Positions 54,263 through 63,366 of a stretch of DNA of 64,000 bases are shown here, in pieces. The notes under the pieces are model-generated. The model was not told the DNA's origin, made no database searches, and worked only from the letters and a program-made list of their open reading frames with translations. A program made the translations under genes and the position numbers. Each line of letters opens with the position of its first letter. Within the stretch, counting starts at the first letter, position 1. The DNA is taken from contig CM030931.1 of NCBI GenBank assembly GCA_018136815.1, positions 10,055,072 through 10,119,071 of the forward strand. The letters are read 5' to 3'. This stretch comes from Isochrysis galbana (taxonomy: Eukaryota; Haptophyta; Isochrysidales; Isochrysidaceae).

Positions 54263-55305
54263 GCCAGCCCGGTGTTTCACCTCACATCGTCCGAGGGAGT
54301 GCTTGTCGACGACGTCAATGGGGCCGTGGCCCTGGGCGTCGGGCCAGATCGAATCGAGGCATTCCTGCGGTGCGAGGGGCTAGGATGGGTCAATACAAGT
54401 GTGTGCGACCCTTGAGCACCAGCGTGCGACCTACTAGTGACCCCCCACCCTGCTCGCGAGAGCTTTGGGCTCTACATGGCCACCACCTCCAGGCCATTCC
54501 TCGGCCGATAGCGGGCGATCGGACGTCGCGGAAGCTCCGCGTTTCTAATAGTGATGCGCCCCACATTCACCATTCCGATTCCCTCCCGTCCTCCCGTGAG
54601 CGCCCGCCTCAATCTCCCAAAATAGCCCGCCACGCGCGGGGGAAGGGAGGGGGGTCCCTCACCGACGCCATTGCCCTTCGTGGGGCGGGAGGGAGTCGTT
54701 CGGAGGGGGGAGGGAGTTGGCGGGGCAGGTAGGGGGGACCTTGCGGAATCCTTGGACACCCAGGGGAGGTGGGAAATAGTGGTTAAAAAGAGTGAGTGAC
54801 CGGGCTAGAAGATAGGCTCTTCGGAAGACTCTTCGCCTACCCCGGATCCACCGCCCCCGACAGCTTAAGAACCTCTACGTCATAGCGTGGAAATACAAAT
54901 ACATCATCAAAGATTTCTACAGAATAGAATTCGAACCGCGAATCGCACAACTACCCACTACCACTACCACTACATTCCTATCTTAGTCTTAGTCTTAGCA
55001 GAGTTAGAGTTAGAGCCCACGGCGATGATAAGCTTCACCACCCTAGTGAGAGGCCTAACTCCGCCGAGCACTCACAGCCTCGTGCGAACTCGCACAGCGG
55101 CCCAGGGTAGGAAACCGAAACTCAAAAGCCCACTAGAGCTTAGCACCCCGCACACCTGTGTTTACCGAAGGTTACAAGGGCAGGCTAAAAATGGGCACGA
55201 ACTTCAACCTAGTACTAGTAGCAGAGTAGGAACATCATATCACTAGAGAGTAGGATTAAAACTAGGAGTACCTCTGTGTGAGGACCTCATCTGAGCCCAC
55301 GCGTG
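54263..55305. other. Intergenic, no supported gene
   Basis: A G-rich stretch near 54640-54735, the short segment shared with 41750-41810 (54752-54805), and CCACTACCACTACCACTAC triplet repeats near 54955-54975. No coding region is recognised. The last 100 bases before 55306 probably contain the leader of the plastid protein gene. Confidence 0.4.
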
Positions 55306-57177
55306 ATGGCCTTGGCTCTGCTGGTCGGTGCTCTTGTGCTTGTCGGCGCGCCCGTGGCGGTGCGTGAGGGCTCGCCGGTAATGACGAGGCGGGCAGGGGA
55401 CCGCTTGGCCGTGGCTACCTCGCAGCCGCGCGCCTTCACCTCGGCCCGCGCCCTTCCACTCCAGATGCTAGCAAAGAAGAAGCCACGCAAGGCGAAGCAG
55501 CAGAAGCTGGAGGCCACTGGCATGGCTGCCCAGTCGGGCACGGCCCGTGGCGCAGTAGCGCGAGCGGTACCCACGGCAACGAATGTGTCCGGGGGTCCTA
55601 CGGCTCCATCTCCGCCGCCGGCTGCATTGGCGGGCCCCTCGAGACCTGTTGCCGCTGTACCTGTGGCAAGAGCCACACAAGTGGCACCCAACCAAGAGAA
55701 AGTCCCGATGGCCAAGCCAGTGCCCACACCGCTGAACTCTTCTGCCAGAATCTCCGATCTGCCTGTCTCACCTGTCATTGTTGAGCTAGCGGCTACGACA
55801 TCTGAAAAGTCAGCGGCATCCTCTGGGATTCCGACCGCAACAGTAGTGCCACTTGATGCTATTGAAGCTCAGACACAACCTTTGGGAGCGGATGTGTCGA
55901 GCTCCCAGGAGGCGACGCAGGCGACGCTTTTGGCGCCTACTTCCGATGACGAGGACAACGACGATTTTGCCCTTGAGCTTCTTGAGCTAGTTGACGAGAT
56001 CTCAGGACGTGGCGCTGATGTTACTCCACAGGACTTGTCGGATGTATTAGAGATTGTGGGCGACCTCGAAATTTCCGACTGGGCAGATACCAATTGGGAC
56101 CGCTCTCCTCATCTTGCTGGTGCGTGGGGGCTGCGCTTCACCAATTCGAAGGCATTTCACTTGAATGGTGGCATCACAGGATACGCACGTGACATCAAGG
56201 GCGTACAGACACCGGAGTTGATTATGAAGGTGCGACACATCCTAGTTCTTGGGACGCTAGACAAGCCTGTCAAGAATGATTATGGTCCGAAAGTCTTTGG
56301 AACGGGCATGGCCTCCATGGCTTTGGCAATGCACGTAGATGATCAATTCAATCTTGAGCGCTAGGCTGAATTCGGCGATGGGGTGACCTCCAACCTGCTC
56401 TGGGAACCAAGCCTGCACGTTATGCTTCATGCAAGTGCAAGATTGTCTCTTGTGCACTCTTTGACCAACCATCGGTCTTACCTGACGTTGGGGATTCACC
56501 CAGGCAAGGTGCATTCGGTGTATTGTCTGGTGGTTGCACTTCATGTTTCATGTGTTCCTGTGTGCAGGTCCAAACTACCTACCGGTTGCTGACTTTCGAG
56601 GAGGAAATTGAATATCAGCAGGCGAGTCCACAATGATTCGACCAAATGTACAGCCATGTCCTTGTCGCAATCCTAACGAGAGTTTGCACTATTCGCAGGG
56701 CTCCATCGCTTCCTTCGTGGGAAATCTAGCGGGCGCTTCCTCCATCACGGCGGAATGTTCGTGGGCCGTTGGTAGCGCCAATCAGTTGCTCATCAATGCC
56801 ATCAGGTCCGTAGATGACCGTTGTTCCTAAGTCACCCTCACTGCCGGCTCCTTTCACCCAAAAGCACAGTTTGTCATTATTGACCATTTTTGTCCACCAT
56901 ATCCAACGGCTTTAGAGCCGTCTTCATGCTAGCATCATGCATTTTCGCCCCGCACCCACTCCTTTGCCAACTTGTCTTGAGCTGATGAGTGGGCATCCGA
57001 TAATTCTCCTATTCCCGCAGGTTGGTTGCTGGCGGACGCAACTGGGAACCTGCCGACAAGCAGGCCAAAGCCTTGCGTGTACTCGGCGCTTGCACACCGG
57101 CATACATTGACGAGGATCTACTCGTTCTTCGTGGGCAGATTGAAGATGTTGTTTTTATATTCGAGAAACGGCGATAG
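55306..57177 (+). CDS. Plastid lipid-associated protein (PAP/fibrillin domain), four exons
   Basis: Exons 55306-56229, 56568-56621, 56699-56805 and 57021-57177 join in frame to 413 residues. Introns 1 and 3 are GT-AG; intron 2 appears to use a GC donor (CAG|gcgagt). The N-terminus (MALALLVGALVLVGAPVA) is a hydrophobic signal-peptide-like segment followed by a basic, Ser/Ala-rich stretch, consistent with a bipartite leader for a secondary plastid. After an Ala/Pro/Thr-rich linker, the PAP/fibrillin-type domain spans about 220-413: ELLELVDEISGRG helix, HLAGAWGLRFTNS, GVQTPELIMKV, VQTTYRLLTFEEE, and the C-terminal strand PAYIDEDLLVLRGQ..VFIFEKR typical of fibrillins. Such proteins bind lipids in plastoglobules or thylakoids and aid stress protection or quinone synthesis. 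Family assignment rests on pattern recognition of the lipocalin-like core. The subclass is not determined. Confidence 0.72.
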
Positions 57178-57447
57178 AGCTGCCTCCTCTCGACTACTCT
57201 TCACACATGAAGCAGTTGTCATCTTCGACGTACTTTTGATGGGGATAGTAGGTGGAAAGATTGCAATGAGAGGCTGATAAACATATGAGAGCCCCTTCCT
57301 CGATGAAATACTCTTTATCGTAACGATTGATATGCATCAAGGAAATTAAATGTTGTGCAATGCTTACACTAAGTTCTAAGTTGCCCCACGCCCCCCGCCC
57401 CCCCCCGGCTCCGCTATGCGCTAGCTGCGCTCTACGCCTCGTGTGCG

Positions 57448-57588
57448 CTAGGGCGATCAAACAGGGTTTTTTAAATAATAGTAAGGGTTGGGGTTGGGCT
57501 GCATTTTTTGACCGTGGCATGATGCTCGATACAAAACCTCCAAGAGGGGTCCCACCTGCCACCACGAAAATCTTCGCCAAGCAACGGT
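57448..57588 (+). repeat. Interspersed repeat S, copy 2
   Basis: Counterpart of 52979-53110, in the same orientation. It is followed by GC-rich sequence, a G run near 57700-57714, and at 57912-57931 a perfect hairpin AACTAAGTATAAACTTAGTT. No gene is supported between 57178 and 58386. Confidence 0.7.
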
Positions 57589-58386
57589 GCGCGATTCGCC
57601 CCCCCTCTCCCCTCTCGCCCCCCGCTCTGTCACGCGTGACGCGCACTCACGCTCTCCCTGGGTGTCGCCCAGAGGCCCCCGTCTGCCTGGCGACCGGGTG
57701 GGGGGGGGGGGGGGGAGTCAGTACGAGAGCAGGCCCAATGGGAGTGCGGCTCGCAACCCGCGCCCACTGGGGATCTGGGTGGTTGTGTTGATGTGTTGAT
57801 TGCCTGCTCATGCGCCCAGAAGGCAGCAGAGCATGGAGTTGACCGATAGGCCCCCCGGAGGGGAATTGGTGCCTGAGAGGGGAGACACGAGGCGCCCCCC
57901 CCCCCCTGCTGAACTAAGTATAAACTTAGTTGAAAGGGACGCGGGGAAGATAGCGAATGAAACCTATTTGCGAGGCGGCGCCTGGGAGGAAGAAAGAAGA
58001 AAGGTGGGAAACTTCCTTCTCTTCGAGAAAAGGAGAGAGGGCGCTCAATCACACTAGGTCCTAGGCGTCCGCACGACCGCACGACGCTTTTAACCGAGAA
58101 GCGAAAACGAGAGAAAGCAGAGAATCATAACGATGAATGCCAAACGAAAGAGAATTCTAATGAATGTCGATTCGCGAATGCGAATGCGACACACTCCACA
58201 CTCCTTCCTTTTCCCTCAAACTGCCTTGCGGCACCTTCCCTTGTGCGCTGCTTGGGTGCTTGGGTTGTGGGGGTGGCGGGGTTGAGTGGGGTGTACCTAC
58301 CCCTAGCGGTTCGATTCTCGCCTTCCTCTTGTGCCACTACCACTACTACGTGGGACGTGGGTAGATATCACAATGTGTTCTAGACC

Positions 58387-59210
58387 CAGGGCGTATGGGT
58401 TCACGTTGACACGCCCTCGAGGGCCCATTACAGTAGCTTGGGCAAGGTGTTAACCCATCTGGCCTCTCACAAGTGTTGACGCAGGGCATAACAAGTGTTG
58501 ACACGGTGTTGACGCACTTCCACTTGTCACTGTTGCGGTTGCTGGTTGCTGATTTTGCTTGCTTTAGCGGGCAGCGCGGCAGCGCGCGCGAGGGAATGCG
58601 CGGTCAAATGACAAAATGCCTATCGGGACACGCGCGGCCCCGCGGCCCCGCGCAGGTGGAACGCGCAGGCGACGCGCAACGCGCAACGTGAGCGTCGGCC
58701 GGTCGGTCGCGCGCAACGAGTGCGGCGAGCAGCCGGTCCACGGCCGCGAAGGCGGCGGCGGGCACCGCCGGCGCACCTCCGACAGCCGCCGCTGCCTCCC
58801 CACGCAGTAGGCGGCCCACGCGTGCACAAGGAGTAGCACGGTCCCATCGTGCGCGGGCGCGCCGGCGCGCCGCCCGTGTAGCGGCAGCAGCGCAGCGCGC
58901 GCAGCAGCAGGTGCAACCGCGCAAGCTCCGAGTCGGCCGTGGTGCCCGCGCCGAAGAGCAACTCCCCACTTGCCACTTGGCCGTGCAGCTCCTCGTGCGC
59001 GCGCACGCGCGGCACGTAGCATTCAGTGGGTGTGTGAGTGCGTGGGTGCGTGGGTGCACAGAAGTACACAGCACCAGCAGTGTGGTGTTAACCCGCCTGC
59101 TGGTACCAACACCTGCAGATTTAGGTGTTAACGCATGTGCCACACCTAGCCAATGGAGGTGTTAACGCAAAGTGGGTCAACACCGGGTAAACGTGAACCC
59201 ACACACCCTG
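58387..59210. mobile_element. hAT-type non-autonomous element with GC-rich cargo
   Basis: An 824-bp element. Terminal inverted repeats of about 27 bp begin CAGGGCGTATGGGTTCACG at the left and CAGGGTGTGTGGGTTCACG (read on the minus strand) at the right. An exact 8-bp target duplication TCTAGACC lies at 58379-58386 and 59211-59218. Subterminal GTGTTGAC/GTGTTAAC repeats flank a GC-rich centre (58565-59030) that is open in several frames and coding-like in composition, for example a minus-strand stretch reading ECYVPRVRAHEELHGQV. No transposase is encoded. The centre may be a captured host gene fragment, as in Pack-type elements. Confidence 0.9.
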
Positions 59211-59680
59211 TCTAGACCTGACATCAGGCTAGAAGCGAGAAGGAACGAAACGAGAACCTGAATTCTAGGTCGCTAGGGACAAACCCTCTCAACCTAGGTG
59301 TAGATGTGCCTGAGTTTCACCGTGTTGCCGCATTGCGAAGGACCTGGAGATAAGAGCCTGGACATCGCATCAGCTAGGATGAATGCGACAAGGTTGCACC
59401 TCCTTATGAACATGAACATGCAGGGGTGGGACCAAATGAACGCGTCTCGTCTCACGTGCGCGCGCGCCATGCTTGGCGGTGAATATCCCCGATTCTTCAA
59501 GAAGTTTTTAACGCGCTCTCTATTTCTCTCATGAGGAACCTCACGAAGATTTCATTCATTCAGGCCCATCATACCGATGAGTTTGGATTGCTCCGAGGGA
59601 CGTTCCAAAGAATTGAACATAACTCACACGCGCGAGCGCCCCTACCACCCACCCACACGCAACTGACGTGACCAGGTGGA

Positions 59681-60325
59681 TTATTGCTGGTGAATATCCA
59701 GTGCGCGAGAAGGCGATGGATCTGAAAGTACGGGTATGATTTGCGACGCATCTTCCATATTGGAGACTAGCGAATCGAGAGCTTGGTGCACACCGACGAT
59801 CTCTTTCACACTCTGCCTGCACAATGAGATGGCGCTCATGATGTCGCGAGCTTCCACATGCTGCGCAACGCGCGCACGTCGAAGCTGGGTTTCAGTAGCA
59901 GCGAGCCGCTCAGATAAAACGACGGCTTCTACCTTCGCGGCAGAAAGCTCTGTCCCTACCCATTCAGGCTTGCAGTCGTCCGCTGTCCGCCTGGGCTGAT
60001 CTGATAACCGCTGCACCAAAGAGCGTGCCGCCCCGGCAGAGCTCTCTTGGGAGTTTGCCTTCACTCCTGCCGCAGTATGAACATCATCGCCACGCCGCTC
60101 TTCCCTACACTGATCTGCAGAAGGGCCTCGCCCGACTTCTCGAGGCAACTCGGCCTGGGCTGTCATAGTACCGAACGCATACGATTTCTGCACCGCCGTC
60201 GGCTCCACGCATAAGGGTGGCGTGCCTACCGCCGCTGTGAACGTGACATCGGTCTGCAGCTCAGGTTGCTGCTCAGCGAGCTCTCTTTGTCGAGCCAGAG
60301 CGTCCACAGTAGCCCCCGCTCGCAT
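59681..60325 (-). CDS. Coiled-coil protein of unknown function
   Basis: A 214-residue frame from ATG 60325 (MRAGATVDALARQRELAEQQ). The N-terminal half is polar and probably disordered. The C-terminal half contains a heptad-rich segment (VEAVVLSERLAATETQLRRARVAQ, positions about 130-155, cited in part) followed by MSAISLCRQSVKEIVGVHQALDSLVSNMED, which also looks helical. It ends SRALDIHQQ. There is no signal peptide or membrane segment. The open frame extends upstream to 60460 without a better start; an upstream exon is possible because the frame has no clear leader. Not recognised. The intergenic stretch 59219-59680 has nothing else I can name. Confidence 0.5.
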   Translation of the reverse strand: MRAGATVDALARQRELAEQQPELQTDVTFTAAVGTPPLCVEPTAVQKSYAFGTMTAQAELPREVGRGPSADQCREERRGDDVHTAAGVKANSQESSAGAARSLVQRLSDQPRRTADDCKPEWVGTELSAAKVEAVVLSERLAATETQLRRARVAQHVEARDIMSAISLCRQSVKEIVGVHQALDSLVSNMEDASQIIPVLSDPSPSRALDIHQQ

Positions 60326-60599
60326 CGCGTTGTTCGCACTTATCGTGCGAGGATGCCCAGCGGTCGGCGGTCGGTGGGTCACAAATAAACTGGCGAGGCA
60401 CCAGAAGGGGGTTTTTGAAGGGCTCAAGAAGGTCCTAACGGGAGGCCCCCTCAATAGCACCTGGGCGCTCTTGGGGCTCTATTGGGGCCTCGTTGCAAAA
60501 GGTGAAAAACGCGCGTTCTCCTCTCCAAGAGCGGCTCGACTTGCCTTCTCCTCTGCAGTTCACGGGGAGACGGGGAGGGGCGCGCAATGCCGACGCCGA

Positions 60600-61020
60600 C
60601 GCGCCCCTTCACCGCGCAGGAGTTGGAGGATGCAGAGCTGGCCCTCACTCCGCGCCCTCTCCCACCGACGGCGCGACGGCGCCACGTACCATTTCGAAGC
60701 CGTCGACGAGTTCACCTCTTTCGCCTTCCTCTCGCCCGGCCGCTCGCACACCGTCGACGACTGGCTCATCTTCCTTCGCCGCGTCGCCCTCGAGGCCCGC
60801 GCACATGGCCACCAGCCTCTCCGCCTTCGCTTCGATCGCGCTCCCGAGCTCGCCAACGCCGACTTCCGCCAACGCGTCGAATCCGAACTCTGCCTCCTCG
60901 TGCAGCTCACCTCCCGCGAACACCACCAAGGCGTCGGTCGAGCCGAACGCCACCACGACATTATCACCCGCGCCGCCGAAGCAATGCTACCCCGAGATGT
61001 CCTGCGAGAAGGATGTCGCG
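60600..61020 (+). pseudogene. Copia-type integrase relic
   Basis: In the frame around 60671-61010 the translation reads GATYHFEAVDEFTSFAFL, then LRFDRAPELANADFR, then HHQGVGRAERHHDIITRAAEAML. This is the rve integrase core: catalytic Asp in VDEF, Asp in RFDRAPE (about 60834) and Glu in GRAERHH (60944-60946), with about 36 residues between the second Asp and the Glu as in D,D-35-E. The wording GVGRAER..AML is typical of Ty1/copia integrases. Upstream coding-like sequence (PTPTRPFTAQELEDAELALTP) lies in another frame, so the copy is frameshifted. No RT or LTR is attached. Confidence 0.7.
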
Positions 61021-61040
61021 CCGTTGAACATGTCTATCCT

Positions 61041-61248
61041 CTACCACCGATGTGTCCCACGCGGCGTTTGTTGCGGCTGGAATTCCCCTCCCCAACTTGG
61101 TCGGGTTTGTTGATGGCAAGTTGTGGAAAGTGGCGCGTCCCGTGCGAGCTCAAGCCCCATTCTATTCTGGTCACAAGAGGTGAGAGGTGTCATGGTGTCA
61201 AGTTTCAGGGACTTGTGCTGCCCAATGGCATTCAGCCGTGGCCTTACG
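61041..61248 (+). pseudogene. PIF/Harbinger transposase fragment
   Basis: A frame beginning near 61050 reads HAAFVAAGIPLPNLVGF, then VDGKLWKVARP and APFYSGHKR, then stops. One frame over it continues CHGVKFQGLVLPNGIQPWPYG. This is the DDE_4/Harbinger core: the first catalytic Asp in VDG and the GHKR..HGVKFQ..PNG block. A 7-bp repeat (GAGGTGAGAGGTGT) explains the frameshift. The fragment is immediately followed by repeat R. It is a dead relic. Confidence 0.7.
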
Positions 61249-61580
61249 GTGTCAGACTTACAAAGTCTAGACGCTTGAGGTTCTTGAGGGTGTACTTTAG
61301 CAAGCTAGCAAGATGCTCGTTACTTCCTTGGTCTTCATCGACACGTGCTTACTACTCCCTTGATCTCCATGCCTGGGTGATCAGTCCAGAGCTAGGGCAT
61401 ATTCCGAGTAGAAGCTTGTAGAAGCTGCTTGGCCACGTGGATATAATGGTAGACCAACATTGAATGAAGTGTAGTGATTGATAGAAGCGTGGAGACGTCG
61501 TACACGTATAGACATAAGAACGAAAATTGATGATTTACCATCGGCGGTTATAACGGTAGAGCGGAAAATAGCGAAATAGC
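61249..61580 (+). repeat. Interspersed repeat R, copy 2 (first part)
   Basis: Matches 35189-35555 from GTCAGACTTACAAAGTCTAG to GCGAAATAGC, where a transposon interrupts it. The remaining part resumes at 62831 with GAAATAGCCTGCAGAGGC and runs to about 62890. Confidence 0.85.
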
Positions 61581-62830
61581 CCTAGGTGTAGCGGACAAAA
61601 ATTCCGTCCTAGAAACTAGGACCACGTCCTAGAAAATTCTTGGATTTCTAGGACTCTGCCGATCATGCCTCCATTATAGCCTATGGTGAGCTTATGAGAC
61701 ATCCCATCACCTGAAGCAAACCATCTCCACATCCCATTCAACCTTAGCTCTCCCCATGACCAACTCTGCGGAGCTTGTCTTTGCTTACTTTTGCTACCAC
61801 ATTCAGCATGCGGTGCTACACTCGGGCGTCCGCTCGCACCAGAGGAGTTTTATTTTAGACCTTTTGGAGCAGTAGGCTAGCGGATTGGACACTTAGATGA
61901 CAAAACCAAGCTTGGTGGTCACTGAAGGTCTCAAAGAGGGCAGTCAAAGCAACATTTCATCTCCTGGGGACCATGGGTAGAAGAGTCCCCATTGGATGGT
62001 ATCAGCCATTTCGCCATTTCTCCCGTTTCTAGGACAAGCAGCCATTCCGACCAGATGACCCGTAAACGCGTCACAAAACTTGATGTTGCTGAGGGAATGG
62101 TGCCTAGGTACACCTGGAACATTTAATGAGGACATGCATGTGGTAACTCAATAGCCAAGGTTTGGGACAAAATAACATGGTATGCTCATGCTCTCACCTA
62201 GCAAATAGCAAAGTCCGTCCTAGTTTCTAGGACTGGTCCTAGAAAGCTGGGTACCTTTATCCTTTATCCGGTAGGTGTTAAACACTTAAACACAGGAACA
62301 GTGTGTTTCTACGGAAGTCAAAAACGGTGTTTTTCACCGTGTTTCTATAGGAGACCCCTATGTCCGGAACAGAGGGCTGCGCGCTGCGCGCGCGCGGTGA
62401 GTGAGCGTGCGAGCAAGGCGCAAGGCCATAGCCATAGAGCATAATCATAATCAATTCCGCCGCTTGATACTTGATTGCTTGGCCTCCCACTCCCACCTAC
62501 CACTACCACCTACCACCTACCACTTAGCACCTAGCAGTTGGATGCAAGACAATCAATCATCAATCACAATCAAGCTTGACCGTTACAATTACAATTACAC
62601 TCACTCCCACAAGAACTACCGGTAGCTGTGAGCTGTGAGCCTATGGGAGATGGAGATGGGGATAGGGGATATAAATATATATGTATATAATATATATATA
62701 TGATATATATATGACCCGCTGTCCGCTGTTTTCGGTACTGTGTGTTTCACCGTGTTTCCAAAAAGCCAAAAACTGCTGTTTTTGGTGTGTTTCTAGTTCT
62801 AGACCTAACCCACCGTGTTTCACATCTAGG
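61581..62830. mobile_element. Outer MITE with 8-bp target duplication, itself interrupted
   Basis: Inserted in repeat R with an exact 8-bp duplication GAAATAGC (61573-61580 and 62831-62838); the empty site is seen at 35543-35555. Ends are CCTAGGTGT at the left and ACATCTAGG at the right. The subterminal sequence TAGGTGTTAAACAC (62272-62285) matches the inverse of GTGTTTCACATCTA at the right end, so the left terminus was split by a later insertion. The 8-bp duplication suggests hAT, although the terminal bases are not typical. Its own sequence (62279-62830) contains GTGTTTC repeats and an ATATAT microsatellite near 62670-62712. Confidence 0.75.
61590..62271. mobile_element. Inner MITE nested in the outer element
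   Basis: About 680 bp between two copies of TAGGTGT (61583-61589 and 62272-62278), a 7-bp and possibly imperfect 8-bp duplication. Ends are GCGGACAAA and TTTATCCGG, an imperfect inverted repeat. Near each end lies a 17-bp palindrome-containing repeat: GTCCTAGAAACTAGGAC at 61606-61622 and its exact reverse complement at 62217-62233, each followed by a further GTCCTAGAAA. No protein is encoded. Confidence 0.7.
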
Positions 62831-62890
62831 GAAATAGCCTGCAGAGGCAGAGGCAGAGAGGCAGAGGCTGCTCGCGAATGCGACATCTCT
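62831..62890 (+). repeat. Interspersed repeat R, copy 2 (second part)
   Basis: Continues repeat R after the nested elements. It begins GAAATAGCCTGCAGAGGC, has a short local expansion of AGAGGC units, then CTCGCGAATGCGACAT as at 35539-35560. From 62891 to 63228 nothing is recognised. Confidence 0.75.
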
Positions 62891-63228
62891 GTGGGTGCGC
62901 CTCCATGCGTGAGCATGGCTGGGCTTCATGCTGGACTTTGTACGCTTTTTTGATTTTGACAGCTCCCATAGGGGGCTGTGATGTTGGTGGCGCCGGGCCG
63001 GCCTCTCGTGCACGAGCACGAGGGCTGTACCACACAGCTGTGTAGGGGCCAGGTTCGGAGGCCTCCCCTAAAGGAGTTGGGTGGCTCGTGCTGTGGGTGG
63101 TTGTGGCTGGTGAGAGTTGGTGTGTTGGTCTGCATGGCAGCCAGCCATGGCTGCCATGCTGCCATGCTGCGTTGTTCGCATGCTTCGCGGGCCGGCGCGC
63201 GCCGCGATGTCTGATGTCTCACGCGCAC

Positions 63229-63366
63229 CTGGTTCGGGGGGTCGTCCGAGCGCGGGCGCTTCGGTGACAGCGGCGTGTCCATGAGCAGGTCGTCGTCCTC
63301 GGCAGCATCGGCGTGGGGTGGCGAGGGGAGCGGGGAGCGGGGCGCGCTGGCGCTGGCGCGCTCCAT
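63229..63366 (-). CDS. Candidate first exon with KRPR motif, second copy
   Basis: ATG 63366 starts a 46-codon phase-0 exon: MERASASAPRSPLPSPPHAD, an acidic EDDDLL stretch, then SPKRPRSDDPPNQ ending at CAG|GTGCGCG. Start, composition, basic motif and donor all resemble 53267-53383, suggesting the two are related gene starts. The KRPR motif may be a nuclear signal. I could not identify the following exon in the 60 kb to its left. Unrecognised; it could be a real gene whose other exons are short or distant, or a relic. Confidence 0.4.

Noticed and set aside
58604-59143. 179-residue minus-strand protein
   Set aside because: It lies inside a hAT element and reads through its GC-rich cargo in several frames. 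No single frame is convincing.
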